Shown piece after piece: positions 7,773 to 16,948 of a stretch of 64,000 nucleotides of DNA; position 1 is the stretch's first letter, and each line of letters opens with the position of its first letter. The translations under genes were made by a program, and so were the position numbers. Source of the DNA: Modestobacter sp. L9-4 (GTDB lineage Bacteria > Actinomycetota > Actinomycetes > Mycobacteriales > Geodermatophilaceae); contig NZ_CP077800.1 in assembly GCF_019112525.1 (NCBI RefSeq), forward strand, positions 3,410,001 through 3,474,000, written 5' to 3'. The notes under the pieces are model-generated. The model did not search any database, was not told the origin of the DNA, and was given only the letters and a program-made list of their open reading frames with translations.

Positions 7773-9188
7773 CTAGAGCGGCAGGGTGAGGGTGAACGTC
7801 GTCCCGTGGCCCTCGGCGCTCTCGACGTCCAGGGTGCCGCCGTGCGCGGTGGTGATGGCCTTGGTGATGGTCAGGCCCAGCCCCACGCCCGGGACGGCGT
7901 TGCGCCGCGCGGTGGAGGCGCGGAAGAAGCTGGTGAACAGCTGCCCCTGCTCGCCGGTGGGGATGCCCACGCCGGTGTCGATGACCGACAGCAGCGCCAC
8001 CGGGGAACCGCCCCGCGTGGCGTCGTCGGACCGGGTGCCGTCGGCGTGCTGCCAGGCCCGGCGCAGCCGCAGGGTCACCTGCCCGCCGGCCGGGGTGAAC
8101 TTCACGGCGTTGGAGACCAGGTTGTCGCAGGCCTGACCGAGACGCAGGGCGTCACCGCGGGCGGGCAGCCCCTCGGCGGGCACGTCCACGGCGACGGCGA
8201 CCCCGCGGGCGGTCGCGGTGACCCGGGCGGTGTCCTCCGCGGCACGCACGATGGCGGCCAGGTCGACGTCCTCGGGGGTGAGGGTGAGCCGGCCGGCGTC
8301 CACCTGCGCGGTGAACAGCAGGTCGCCGACCAGCCGCAGCAGCCGCTGTGCGTTGCGCTCGACGATGCCCAGGTACTGCGCCTGCTCGTCGGTGAGCGGC
8401 TGCTCCTCGTCGTCCATGACCAGCTCGAGGTAGCCGAGGACCGAGGCCAGCGGGGTGCGGAGCTCGTGCGAGATGAGGCTGACGAACTGGTCCTTGAGCC
8501 GTTCGGTGGCGCGGGCCTCGGTCATGTCGGTGCCGACGAAGTTCCAGCCGGCCTGCTCGCCCTCGTCGTCGGTGCGCGGGGTGATCGCCACCGAGACGGT
8601 GCGTCGCTGCCCGTCGGCGGTCAGGTAGGTCCAGTCTCGGACGTCGCTGCCCTGCTCCCGCGCCGCGCGCACCAGTGCGGTGAACCGGTCGGCCGGCTCG
8701 TCGCCGTCGCCGTCGAGCTCCTCGGGGGCGTGGAAGTCGGTGATCGAGCGCAGCCGGACGACGTCGGCGCGGGGGAGACCGAGCATCCGCTCGGCGCCGG
8801 GGTTCCACACGCGCACGAGGCCGTCGCGGTCGGTGCCGATGATCGACTGCTCGGTGACGGCGTCGATGACGCTGGTCATGGTCTGGGCGCGGGCCCGCAT
8901 CATCCGCGTGGCGACCTCGAGGTCCTCGGCGGTCGACCGGCCGCGGGTGACCAGGTCGCGGCGCTGGACCTCGAGCGCCTCGGTGGCGGTCAGCAGCGCG
9001 TGCAGGCGGCGGGCGAGCTCGCCGGCCGACGCCAGCACCGCAGCGGCGGCGAGCAGGCCGACGGGCAGCGGTGGCCGGGTGAGCAGCGCGAGGACCCCGG
9101 CGAGGGCGAGCAGCGCCAGCCCGGCGGGCACCCCGCGGCCGGGTCGGACCGGAGGTGCCTGTGTCGGGCGCTCGTCGAGTGCGGTCAC
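7773..9188 (-). CDS. PAS-domain sensor histidine kinase
   Basis: A 471-residue membrane sensor kinase. Two hydrophobic segments lie at about residues 20-60, then a helical linker, a PAS domain (about 100-225, with GTDRDGLVRVWNPGAERMLG and GWNFVGTDMTEAR), a HisKA domain with the phospho-His in VSLISHELRTPL, and an ATPase domain with DNLVSNAVKF, DTGVGIP and GVGLGLTI. All catalytic boxes are intact. The GTG start overlaps the stop of the receiver gene by 4 bases (GTGA at 9185-9188), so the two are translationally coupled and are probably partners. Its signal is unknown. Confidence 0.92.
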   Translation of the reverse strand: MTALDERPTQAPPVRPGRGVPAGLALLALAGVLALLTRPPLPVGLLAAAAVLASAGELARRLHALLTATEALEVQRRDLVTRGRSTAEDLEVATRMMRARAQTMTSVIDAVTEQSIIGTDRDGLVRVWNPGAERMLGLPRADVVRLRSITDFHAPEELDGDGDEPADRFTALVRAAREQGSDVRDWTYLTADGQRRTVSVAITPRTDDEGEQAGWNFVGTDMTEARATERLKDQFVSLISHELRTPLASVLGYLELVMDDEEQPLTDEQAQYLGIVERNAQRLLRLVGDLLFTAQVDAGRLTLTPEDVDLAAIVRAAEDTARVTATARGVAVAVDVPAEGLPARGDALRLGQACDNLVSNAVKFTPAGGQVTLRLRRAWQHADGTRSDDATRGGSPVALLSVIDTGVGIPTGEQGQLFTSFFRASTARRNAVPGVGLGLTITKAITTAHGGTLDVESAEGHGTTFTLTLPL

Positions 9189-9571
9189 GCCGGGGTCCCG
9201 GCGGTCAGCGACCGCACCTGGGCGACGAGGCCGGCGACGGTGAAGGGCTTGGGCAGGTAGGCGTCCGCGCCGGCGGCCAGGCCGCGGGCGACGTCGTCGG
9301 GGGAGGCGCCGGCCGACAGCAGCAGCACCCGGCAGCCGGCCGTCACCGGCTCGGCGCGCAGCGCGGCGCAGACCTCCAGGCCGGTGGCCTCGGGCATGGA
9401 CACGTCCAGGACGACCAGGTCCGGCAGCTCGGCGCGGGCCGCGGCGAGGGCCTGGGCGCCGTCGGCGACCGCGGCGACGACCGAGCACCCGGCCCGGCGG
9501 ACGGCCAGGGTCACCAGCAGGCGGATGTCCTCCTCGTCGTCGGCCACCAGCACGCGTGCGGGTGCGTCCAC
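9185..9571 (-). CDS. Single-domain response regulator
   Basis: A 128-residue stand-alone receiver with all key residues: VADDEED, phosphoacceptor Asp in LVVLDVSMP, and LPKPF. There is no output domain, so it acts by protein binding or as a relay step. It is upstream of and coupled to the kinase gene, and close to the phospho-dead receiver/HPt-like gene. Starts with GTG after GGAGG. Confidence 0.9.
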   Translation of the reverse strand: MDAPARVLVADDEEDIRLLVTLAVRRAGCSVVAAVADGAQALAAARAELPDLVVLDVSMPEATGLEVCAALRAEPVTAGCRVLLLSAGASPDDVARGLAAGADAYLPKPFTVAGLVAQVRSLTAGTPA

Positions 9572-9693
9572 GGTGCGCCTCCTCCTGCTCGTCGCGTCGC
9601 CGTCCCGGTCGGGGACGGAGTCCGTCCCGTCGGGGAACGGCGTGCGACGGCCGGAGCTGGAGCGGGCCCGGGGGAGCGGTCACCCGGAAGAGG

Positions 9694-10365
9694 TCAGAGC
9701 GAGGCGCCCGCGCAGATGACCAGGTGCTGGCCGGTGACCATGCCGCCCTCGGGGCCGAGCAGGAAGGCGGTCAGCCCGGCGACCTCGCCGGGCCGCACGA
9801 ACCGGCCCAGCGGGGGCACCCGCGGCGGGGTCGCCGCCCGGCCCGGGTCGGCCAGCATCGGGGTGTCCGTCGGGCCGGGGGCCACCACGTTCACCGTCAC
9901 CCGCCGCCCGGCCAGCTCCATCGCCCAGGACCGGGCCAGCCCGGACAGCGCCGCCTTGGTGGCCGCGTACTGGCTCTTGCCGGCCACCCCCGTGGCGGTG
10001 CGGCTGCCCATCAGCACGATCCGGCCGCCGTCGGCCACCCGGTCGACGACCGCGTCGACCACGGCGGTGGCCGCCCCGACGTGCAGCCGCCACATCAGCT
10101 CGCCGTCGGCGGCCGACAGCCGGCCCAGCGGCGCCGAGCGCTGGACGCCGGCGGCGTGCACCACCGCGTCCAGCGGCCCGACGTCGGCCAGCGCTGCGGG
10201 CACCGCGTCCAGGTCGGTGAGGTCGGCGGCCAGCCAGGTCAGCCCGTCGCGGGCCGGCGGCTGCGTGCGGCTCAGGCCCGTGACCGTCCAGCCGTCGGTG
10301 AGCAGCCGGTCGACGACGGCCGCCCCGATGCCGGAGCTGACCCCGGTGACCAGCGCGTGCCTCAC
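9694..10365 (-). CDS. Short-chain dehydrogenase/reductase
   Basis: A 223-residue SDR oxidoreductase. The nucleotide site TGVSSGIG is at the N-terminus, the NAG-like motif is degenerate (HAAG), and the catalytic Ser (LMGS), Tyr and Lys (YAATK) are present. The start is GTG at 10365, overlapping the stop of the sialidase-like gene by 4 bases. It is the last gene of the nine-gene operon running from 18532 to 9694 and probably interconverts an alcohol and a ketone of the imported sugar. Confidence 0.88.
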   Translation of the reverse strand: MRHALVTGVSSGIGAAVVDRLLTDGWTVTGLSRTQPPARDGLTWLAADLTDLDAVPAALADVGPLDAVVHAAGVQRSAPLGRLSAADGELMWRLHVGAATAVVDAVVDRVADGGRIVLMGSRTATGVAGKSQYAATKAALSGLARSWAMELAGRRVTVNVVAPGPTDTPMLADPGRAATPPRVPPLGRFVRPGEVAGLTAFLLGPEGGMVTGQHLVICAGASL

Positions 10366-11540
10366 GCCCCGGTCACCCACGAGGGGTCGACCACCACGTG
10401 CTCGATCGCCGTGCGGTGGTAGGTGAACGCCAGGTGCAGCGCGCCGTCGGCGGTCTGGTGCACCGAGGGGTAGGACAGCTCCCGGTTCACCCCCTCCCGG
10501 CTGTTGTTGCTCAGGCAGTACCCGTCGCCGGTCTCGACGTCCCGGCGCTGCGGCCAGGTCACGCCGCCGTCGGCGGACAGCGCCAGCGTCATCGGGGCGC
10601 GCGGGGTGCCCCAGAACGCGCGCCGCCGGCCGTCGTCGGCCTGCGCGGTGACCTGTGACTGCTCGGCGGCCAGCCCGGTGTCGTCGATCTCGTCGTACAG
10701 CGACACCCTGCGGGGGGTGTCCGGTCCGGCCTGGGTCGGGTTGAGCACCATCGCCAGCCGGCCGTCGGCCAGCGCCGTCACCTGGATCGAGCTGTTGTTG
10801 TTGGGCAGCTCCGTGGGCACCGGTGCCGTCCAGGTCTCCCCGTCGTCGGTCGAGGTCGAGCGGTGCACCCAGTCGGCCCAGCGGCTGCGGTAGAACGCGG
10901 CCAGCCCGCCCTCGACCGGGACGACGTCCATGTGCACGCACCCCGTCGACCCGGGGACGGCGACCTCGCGCCAGGTCTGACCGGCGTCGTCGCTGACCAT
11001 CACCGAGCTGGTGTCCTCGTCGCCCACCCACTTCTGCCCGGGCACGGTGACGCAGGAGAACACCGGCAGCAGCCAGCGCCCCGACGGCAGGACGACGACC
11101 GGCTGGCGGACGAATACCCCGCCGCGCTCGGTGGCCGGGAACAGCGTCCGCGGCTCGTCCCAGGTGCGGCCGGAGTCCGGGGACACCCGCAGGCGCACCT
11201 CGGCGGAGTCCTGGTCACCGGCGTGCTGGGCGGTCCACAGCAGCCACAGCTCACCGGACGGCGTGGGGAAGAGCACCGGGTTCTGCTCGGAGCGGGTGCC
11301 GTCGTCGGAGAGCTGCTCGGCCGGGCTCCAGGTGTCGCCGGTCAGCCGGGAGAACCAGATGGAGATGTCCGGGACGCCCTCCTGGGTGCCGCCGAACCAC
11401 ACGCAGCCCAGGCCGCCGTCGGGCAGCGTCATCAGGTTGGCGGCGTGCACCTGCACCGTGGTGGTGGGCAGGAACGCGTCGTGGCGGCCCGGGCCTGCGT
11501 CGCGGAGGACGCCGTCGCGGACCAGCTCGGCGGCGGTCAT
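10362..11540 (-). CDS. Sialidase-like (BNR/Asp-box) beta-propeller protein
   Basis: A 392-residue six-bladed propeller of the sialidase superfamily. Four Asp boxes are visible: SPDSGRTW, SDDAGQTW, STDDGETW and SADGGVTW. No signal peptide or membrane anchor is seen, so the protein should be cytoplasmic, and the FRIP motif of classical GH33 sialidases is not evident. The glycosidase activity and its sugar are therefore uncertain; a role on an imported acid-sugar glycoside fits the neighbouring ABC importer and aldolase. The ATG shares one base with the stop of the upstream aldolase. Confidence 0.8.
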   Translation of the reverse strand: MTAAELVRDGVLRDAGPGRHDAFLPTTTVQVHAANLMTLPDGGLGCVWFGGTQEGVPDISIWFSRLTGDTWSPAEQLSDDGTRSEQNPVLFPTPSGELWLLWTAQHAGDQDSAEVRLRVSPDSGRTWDEPRTLFPATERGGVFVRQPVVVLPSGRWLLPVFSCVTVPGQKWVGDEDTSSVMVSDDAGQTWREVAVPGSTGCVHMDVVPVEGGLAAFYRSRWADWVHRSTSTDDGETWTAPVPTELPNNNSSIQVTALADGRLAMVLNPTQAGPDTPRRVSLYDEIDDTGLAAEQSQVTAQADDGRRRAFWGTPRAPMTLALSADGGVTWPQRRDVETGDGYCLSNNSREGVNRELSYPSVHQTADGALHLAFTYHRTAIEHVVVDPSWVTGA

Positions 11541-12337
11541 CAGTAGCCCGTCCCGTCACCGGTGGTCGCCGGGCCGGCGGTGGCGGCGGCCAGGTGGTCC
11601 TTCGCCGCCTGCTCCAGGTGCGTCAGGTCGGCCGACACGGTGGCGAAGGTGTAGCCCTCGGCCAGCCGCTGGGCCGCCTGCGCGCCGGCCATGGTGTGGA
11701 TGCCGGCGGCGACCCCGGCGGCGGCCGCGGCCTCGCGCACCGTCACCAGCGCGGCCTCGAACACCTCGGCCACCGCCGGGTCGTTGGGGAACGCCCCGCC
11801 GACGGCGATGCACAGGTCCGAGGGGCCGACGTAGACGCCGTCCAGGCCGGGGGTCGCGCAGATCTCGGCCACGTTGGCCAGGCCCTCGGGGGTCTCGATC
11901 ATGGCGAACACCAGGGTGGTGTCGTTGGCCTCGGCCGGCGTCGGGCCGACCCGCAGACCCGAGCGCATCGGGCCGTAGCTGCGCCGGCCCAGGGGCGGGT
12001 ACTTGGCGGCGGCCACGGCGGCGGCGGCCTGCGCGGCGTCGTCGACCAGCGGGACGATCACCCCGCTCGCCCCGGCGTCCAGCGCCTTGCCGATGTAGGT
12101 CGGGTCGTTGGCCTCCACCCGCACCCACGGCACCGCGCCGCCCCCGGCGTCGATCGCGGTGATCCCGCGGAGCATGCCCTCGTAGGAGAAGAGCCCGTGC
12201 TGGGCGTCCAGGGCGAGGTAGTCGTAGCCGCTGCGGGCGATGCGCTCGGTGGACACGGGGGAGTCCAGGGCGATCCAGTAGCCCAGGACGCGCTCGCGGG
12301 CGCGGATCCGGGTGGCGAGCTCGGTGTGGCGGGACAA
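11540..12337 (-). CDS. HpcH/HpaI family aldolase
   Basis: A 265-residue class II pyruvate aldolase of the HpcH/HpaI family, which cleaves 2-keto-3-deoxy acids to pyruvate and an aldehyde using a divalent metal. Seen: GYWIALDSP at the first strand, the base-bearing YDYLALDAQHGLFSY, GVIVPLVDDAAQA, the metal Glu in FAMIETPEGLANV, and VGPSDL. Usual length. In this operon it would split a keto-deoxy acid derived from the imported sugar. Substrate not assigned. Confidence 0.9.
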   Translation of the reverse strand: MSRHTELATRIRARERVLGYWIALDSPVSTERIARSGYDYLALDAQHGLFSYEGMLRGITAIDAGGGAVPWVRVEANDPTYIGKALDAGASGVIVPLVDDAAQAAAAVAAAKYPPLGRRSYGPMRSGLRVGPTPAEANDTTLVFAMIETPEGLANVAEICATPGLDGVYVGPSDLCIAVGGAFPNDPAVAEVFEAALVTVREAAAAAGVAAGIHTMAGAQAAQRLAEGYTFATVSADLTHLEQAAKDHLAAATAGPATTGDGTGY

Positions 12338-12360
12338 CGGGTCTCCAGACGTCGGGGGGA

Positions 12361-13341
12361 TCAGCGGTTGTAGGCGGGCATCGGCCCACGGAGGGTGGCG
12401 CCGACCTCGTCGCAGGCGGTGACGACGTCGGGCGGCAGCGGGCCGGCGGCCGCGGCGGCGACGTTCTGCTCCAGCTGGGCGACCTTCGACCCGCCGAGCA
12501 GCAGCGCGCCGACGTCGGGGGAGCCCAGCAGCCAGCGCAGCGACAGCTCGGCCAGCGGCAGCCCGGCGTCCGCGGCGATCGCGGCCAGCCGGTCGACGGC
12601 GTCGAACAGCTCCGGCGTCCAGTAGCGCTGCTTGTACATCGCGGCCAGCCGCGAGTCGCCGAACCGGCCGCTGGTGGCGCCGTCGGCGAAGGAGTGCCGG
12701 CCGGTGAGCAGCCCACCGCCGAGCGGGTTGTAGACCATGGTGAGCAGCCCGGAGCTGCGGGCGAACTCCAGGTACTCCTCCTCGACCCGGCGGGCCAGCA
12801 GGTTGTACAGCTGCTGGGCGACGACCGGGCGGGGGCAGCCGACGGCGTCGGCGGCCGCGTTGAGCTCGGCGATCTGCCAGGCGGCGTAGTTGGAGACGCC
12901 CAGCGCGCCGACCTCGCCGCGGTCCACCGCGTCCCTGACCGCGCCGAGCGTCTCGGTCAGCGGCGTCCTGCGGTCGGGCTGGTGCAGGTAGAACAGGTCG
13001 ACCCGGTCGACCTGCAGCCGGCGCAGCGAGCCCTCCAGCGAGGCGCGCAGGCCGGCGGCCGACAGCGGTGCGGCCTCCCCGGCGTCGGGGTGCGGCATGC
13101 CGGCCTTGGTGGCCAGCACGACCCGGTCGCGGCGGGTGGCCAGCAGCGGGCCGAGGATCTCCTCGGTGGCCCCGCCGGCGTAGGCGTTGGCGGTGTCCAG
13201 CCCGGTGATCCCGGCGTCCAGCGCGGCGTCCAGCATCGCCGCGGAGCCGGCTGCGTCGACCGTGTCGCCGAAGGTCATCGTGCCCAGCACCAGCCGGGAC
13301 AGCGGCACCGGTGCACCGGGCAGCTGCAGCGGTGCGGTCAC
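12361..13341 (-). CDS. Aldo/keto reductase
   Basis: A 326-residue NADPH-dependent AKR barrel. The catalytic tetrad is present: Asp in LDTANAY, the Tyr of that motif, Lys in VLATKAGM and His in DLFYLHQPD. The cofactor segment GGSKVAQLEQNV is near the C-terminus. Its start overlaps the stop of the upstream ABC ATPase gene by 4 bases (13338-13341) and 23 bp separate it from the aldolase. It is thus part of the transport and breakdown operon and probably handles the carbonyl of the sugar substrate. Confidence 0.9.
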   Translation of the reverse strand: MTAPLQLPGAPVPLSRLVLGTMTFGDTVDAAGSAAMLDAALDAGITGLDTANAYAGGATEEILGPLLATRRDRVVLATKAGMPHPDAGEAAPLSAAGLRASLEGSLRRLQVDRVDLFYLHQPDRRTPLTETLGAVRDAVDRGEVGALGVSNYAAWQIAELNAAADAVGCPRPVVAQQLYNLLARRVEEEYLEFARSSGLLTMVYNPLGGGLLTGRHSFADGATSGRFGDSRLAAMYKQRYWTPELFDAVDRLAAIAADAGLPLAELSLRWLLGSPDVGALLLGGSKVAQLEQNVAAAAAGPLPPDVVTACDEVGATLRGPMPAYNR

Positions 13342-14144
13342 GCGCCCGCCGCCTGCAGCTGCCGGACGACGTCGCGCGGCTTGCGGCCGCGCATGGTGGT
13401 CGGGTCCAACGCAGCCTGGCGCAGCGCGCGGGTGTAGGACTCGGTGGGTGCGCGCAGCACGTCGGCGGTGGCGCCGGACTCCACGATCCGTCCCGCCCGC
13501 ATCACCACGATCCGCTGGCTGATCTGCCGCACCACCCCGAGGTTGTGCGAGATGAACAGGTAGGTCAGCCCGCGCTCGGCCTGCAGCTCGGTGAGCAGGT
13601 CGAGCACCTGGGCCTGCACGCTCACGTCCAGGGCGCTGGTGGCCTCGTCGCAGACCAGCAGCTCGGGACTGGTGGCCAGCGCCCGCGCGATGCCGATGCG
13701 CTGCCGCTGGCCGCCGGAGAACTCCGCCGGCCGCCGGCGCAGCGCGGTCGTGGGCAGCCCGACGGCGTCCAGCAGCCGGGCTGCCTCCTTGGCCCGCTCG
13801 GCACGGGAGAGGTCCCGCAGCGGCTCGGCCACGATCTGCTCGGCGGTCAGGTGCGGGTCCAGCGAGCCGTAGGGGTCCTGGAAGACCATCTGCACCCGCC
13901 GGCGCAGCGGCCGCAGCCTCCGCTCGGGCAGCTGGGCGATGTCGGTGCCGTCGAGCACGATCCGCCCGGACGTCGGGGTCAGCAGCCGGACCAGGGAGCG
14001 GGCCACCGTCGACTTGCCGCAGCCGGACTCGCCGACGACGGCCAGCGTCGTCCCGCGCTCGACGGAGAAGCTCACCCGGTCCACGGCCCGGAAGGAGCCG
14101 TAGTCGACGACCAGGTCCTCCACGCTCAGCAGCGGCTGGCTCAT
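13338..14144 (-). CDS. Dpp/Opp-type ABC importer ATPase (DppF-like)
   Basis: A 268-residue ATPase energising uptake through the two adjacent permeases. Walker A GESGCGKST, Q-loop in QMVFQDPYGSLDP, signature FSGGQRQRIG, Walker B LLVCDEATSALD and the switch His (LFISHNLG) are all present. It is the second of two ATPases, overlapping the first by 4 bases. The Dpp/Opp class also imports non-peptide solutes, including oligosaccharides, so the name does not fix the substrate. Confidence 0.93.
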   Translation of the reverse strand: MSQPLLSVEDLVVDYGSFRAVDRVSFSVERGTTLAVVGESGCGKSTVARSLVRLLTPTSGRIVLDGTDIAQLPERRLRPLRRRVQMVFQDPYGSLDPHLTAEQIVAEPLRDLSRAERAKEAARLLDAVGLPTTALRRRPAEFSGGQRQRIGIARALATSPELLVCDEATSALDVSVQAQVLDLLTELQAERGLTYLFISHNLGVVRQISQRIVVMRAGRIVESGATADVLRAPTESYTRALRQAALDPTTMRGRKPRDVVRQLQAAGA

Positions 14145-15025
14145 CGGGTGCCTCCGGGGGCGTTCTCCAGGACGGCGGCGGTCGCGCCGGCGGGGGGAGG
14201 GGAGGCGACGTCGTCCATCGGGCCCAGCTGCGGGACGGCGGCCAGCAGCCGGCGGGTGTAGTCCTCGCGGGGTGCGTCGACGACCTGCTCGGCCTCGCCG
14301 GACTCGACGAACCGCCCGTTGCGCATGACGTGGATGCGGTCGGACACCAGCCGGGCGACGCCGAGGTCGTGGGTGATCATCAGGATCCCGATGCCGGTGC
14401 GCTCCTGCAGCTCCAGCAGCAGGTCCAGGATGCCGGCCTGCACGGTGACGTCCAGGGCCGAGGTGGGCTCGTCGGCGACCAGCAGCACCGGGTGGCCGGC
14501 CAGCGCGATCGCGATGAGGACGCGCTGCAGCATGCCGCCGGAGAGCTGGTGCGGGTACTTCCTCAGCTGCTCGGCCGGCCGCGGGATGCGCACCGCCTCC
14601 AGCAGCTCGACCGCCCTCTTCTCGGCCGCCGCCTTCGAGTGCCCGGCCAGCCGGATGGCGCCCTTGAGCTGCGCGCCGACGGTGTGCACCGGCGACAGCG
14701 ACGTCATCGGGTCCTGCGGGATGAGGGAGACCATCCGGCCGCGGATGCGCCCGGCGGCGCCCCGGTCGGTGAGCAGGTCGACGCCGCCGACCTTCACCGA
14801 GCCCGACAGCACCGCCAGGTCGTCGGGGAGCAGCTGCAGCACGCCCATGGCCGTCGTCGACTTGCCCGAGCCGGACTCGCCGATCAGGGTCACCGTCTCA
14901 CCGCGCCGGATGACGAAGGAGACGCCGTCGACGGCCCGGACGACGCCGGTGGCGGTGATCAGCTCCACCTGGAGGTCGGTCACCTCGAGGATGGGGACGG
15001 TGTCGTGCGGGATGGGGAAGACCAC
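14141..15025 (-). CDS. Dpp/Opp-type ABC importer ATPase (DppD-like)
   Basis: A 294-residue ATPase with Walker A GESGSGKST, SLIPQDPMTSLSP, signature LSGGMLQRV, Walker B LLVADEPTSALD and LMITHDLG. It heterodimerises with the following ATPase in this transporter class. It starts 3 bp after the end of the upstream permease gene. Confidence 0.93.
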   Translation of the reverse strand: MVFPIPHDTVPILEVTDLQVELITATGVVRAVDGVSFVIRRGETVTLIGESGSGKSTTAMGVLQLLPDDLAVLSGSVKVGGVDLLTDRGAAGRIRGRMVSLIPQDPMTSLSPVHTVGAQLKGAIRLAGHSKAAAEKRAVELLEAVRIPRPAEQLRKYPHQLSGGMLQRVLIAIALAGHPVLLVADEPTSALDVTVQAGILDLLLELQERTGIGILMITHDLGVARLVSDRIHVMRNGRFVESGEAEQVVDAPREDYTRRLLAAVPQLGPMDDVASPPPAGATAAVLENAPGGTR

Positions 15026-15028
15026 GTC

Positions 15029-15958
15029 TCAGGCCTCCTTGTCGGCCCGGCGGGTGCGGTCGCGCAGACCGTCGCCGAGGAGGTTGACACCGACGACGAG
15101 CAGCACGATGAACAGGCCGGGCAGGGTGACCAGCCACCAGGACGTCGTGATGTAGTCCTGGCCGTCGGAGATGATCCGGCCCCAGGTCGCGAACGGCCGC
15201 TCGGGACCGGCGCCCAGGTAGGACAGCGCGCTCTCCAGCAGCACGGCCTGGGCCAGCAGCAGCAGGACGACCAGCGTCGCCTGGCGCAGCACGTTCGGGA
15301 CCACGTGCCGGGCCAGCACCGCGACCCGGCTGAGCCCGAGCACGGTCGCCGCCGCCACGTAGGGCTTCTCCCGCTCCCGCAGCACCAGCGAGCGGGTCAG
15401 CCGGCCCACCTCGGGCCACTGCGCGATGGCGATCACCAGCGTGATGACCGGGATGGACGGCCCGAAGAGGGCGACGACGAGCAGCAGCATGAGCAGCAGC
15501 GGCAGCGACATCTGCGCCTCGAGCAGCCGGCTGATCACCGCGTCCACCCAGCCGCCGAAGAAGCCGGCCAGCGAGCCGAGCACGATGCCGATGAGGCCGG
15601 ACACGATGATCGCCAGCACGCCGATCATCAGCGACGTCTGCCCGCCGTGCAGCACCCGGGACAGCAGGTCGCGGCCCAGCTGGTCGGTGCCGAAGAGGTG
15701 GCCGTCGGACAGCGGCGCCAGCCGGCGCGCGCCGAGGTCCTGCGCGTCCGGGTCGGGCAGCGGCAGCAGGCCGGCGAGGACGACGGGCACGACCACGACC
15801 AGCGTGCAGATCGCGCCAATCCACGTCTTCGCCCGCGCCCAGCGGGCCTGCCTGCGGGCACCGGCCCGCCGCAGGTCGGCCGGGGTGACGGCGCTGGGCC
15901 GGTCCGGGGTGGCCGGGGCCGGCGCGGCCGCCGGTCCCGGGGTGAGGGTGGTCGTCAT
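15029..15958 (-). CDS. Dpp/Opp-type ABC importer permease (DppC-like)
   Basis: A 309-residue inner-membrane permease. An N-terminal cytoplasmic Ala/Pro-rich tail of about 45 residues precedes the first membrane helix; then comes the family segment FGTDQLGRDLLSRVLHGG and five further helices, with the EAA-type loop around EREKPYVAAATVLGLS. The ATG at 15958 overlaps the stop of the partner permease by 4 bases. Confidence 0.93.
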   Translation of the reverse strand: MTTTLTPGPAAAPAPATPDRPSAVTPADLRRAGARRQARWARAKTWIGAICTLVVVVPVVLAGLLPLPDPDAQDLGARRLAPLSDGHLFGTDQLGRDLLSRVLHGGQTSLMIGVLAIIVSGLIGIVLGSLAGFFGGWVDAVISRLLEAQMSLPLLLMLLLVVALFGPSIPVITLVIAIAQWPEVGRLTRSLVLREREKPYVAAATVLGLSRVAVLARHVVPNVLRQATLVVLLLLAQAVLLESALSYLGAGPERPFATWGRIISDGQDYITTSWWLVTLPGLFIVLLVVGVNLLGDGLRDRTRRADKEA

Positions 15959-16947
15959 GCCGGCACCGCTTCCTGGGCTGTCTGGGCGCTGGGGGCCGTG
16001 GCCGGCGACGCCGACCTGCCCGAGGTCTTGGCCAGCCGCACCCGCGGGTCCAGCAGCGGGTAGGCGAGGTCGATGAGCAGCTGGACGACCACGGTGAGCG
16101 CCGCGGTGACCAGCACGGTCGCCTGGATCAGCGGGTAGTCGCGGGTCTCCAGGGCCCGCACCACCAGCGAGCCGACGCCGGGCCAGGCGAAGACGACCTC
16201 GACCACGACGACGCCGTTGAGCATCGCGGCGAACCGGGTGCCCAGGGCGGTGAGCACCGGGATGGCGGAGTTGGTCATCCCGTAGCGCCAGGTCAGGCCG
16301 CGCTCGGAGACCCCGCGAGACCGGGCGACGGTCAGGAACGGCGCCGCCATGTTCGTGCTCATCTCGCGGGCGACCATCCGGCTGATCAGCGCGATCTGCA
16401 GGATCGCGATGGTCAGCGTGGGCAGCACCAGCCCGCCCCAGGTGGCGAAGCCCGAGGCCGGGAACACCGGCAGGACGACGGCGAAGAGGGTCAGCAGCAT
16501 GATGCCGGACCAGAAGTCGGGCATCGACTGCCCGGCGATGGTGAACAGGTTGGCGCCGAACTCGCGGCCGGTGTGGGCGTGCCGGGCCATCCACACGCCG
16601 AGCGGCACCGCGACGACGACGGTCACCAGGATGGCGGCGATGGCGAGCGTGAGGGTGTAGGGGAGCCGTTCCAGCACGACGTCCAGCGCAGGCGCCTGGA
16701 AGGAGAACGACGTCCCCAGGTCGCCGTGGACGAGGCGTGTCAGGAAGGTCCAGTACTGGCCCAGCAGCGAGTCGTCGAGGCCGAACTGGGCGCGGATCCG
16801 GTCGAGGTCCTCGGTGGTGGGGTTGGGCCCGGCGTAGGCGGCGGCCGGGTCGCCGGGGGCCAGCCGCAGCAGCACGAAGACGGTGGTCAGGGTCATGAAG
16901 AGCGTCAGCACGCTCTGCCCCAGCCGCTTCAGGACGTAGGTCGCCAT
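15955..16947 (-). CDS. Dpp/Opp-type ABC importer permease (DppB-like)
   Basis: A 330-residue permease with the N-terminal helix of this family (YVLKRLGQSVLTLF), the periplasm-side RLAPGDPAAAY motif, and five more membrane segments with the coupling loop near VARSRGVSERGLTWRYG. It begins 1 bp after the stop of the binding-protein gene, so the operon order is binding protein, DppB, DppC, DppD, DppF. Confidence 0.93.
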   Translation of the reverse strand: MATYVLKRLGQSVLTLFMTLTTVFVLLRLAPGDPAAAYAGPNPTTEDLDRIRAQFGLDDSLLGQYWTFLTRLVHGDLGTSFSFQAPALDVVLERLPYTLTLAIAAILVTVVVAVPLGVWMARHAHTGREFGANLFTIAGQSMPDFWSGIMLLTLFAVVLPVFPASGFATWGGLVLPTLTIAILQIALISRMVAREMSTNMAAPFLTVARSRGVSERGLTWRYGMTNSAIPVLTALGTRFAAMLNGVVVVEVVFAWPGVGSLVVRALETRDYPLIQATVLVTAALTVVVQLLIDLAYPLLDPRVRLAKTSGRSASPATAPSAQTAQEAVPA

Positions 16948-16948
16948 G

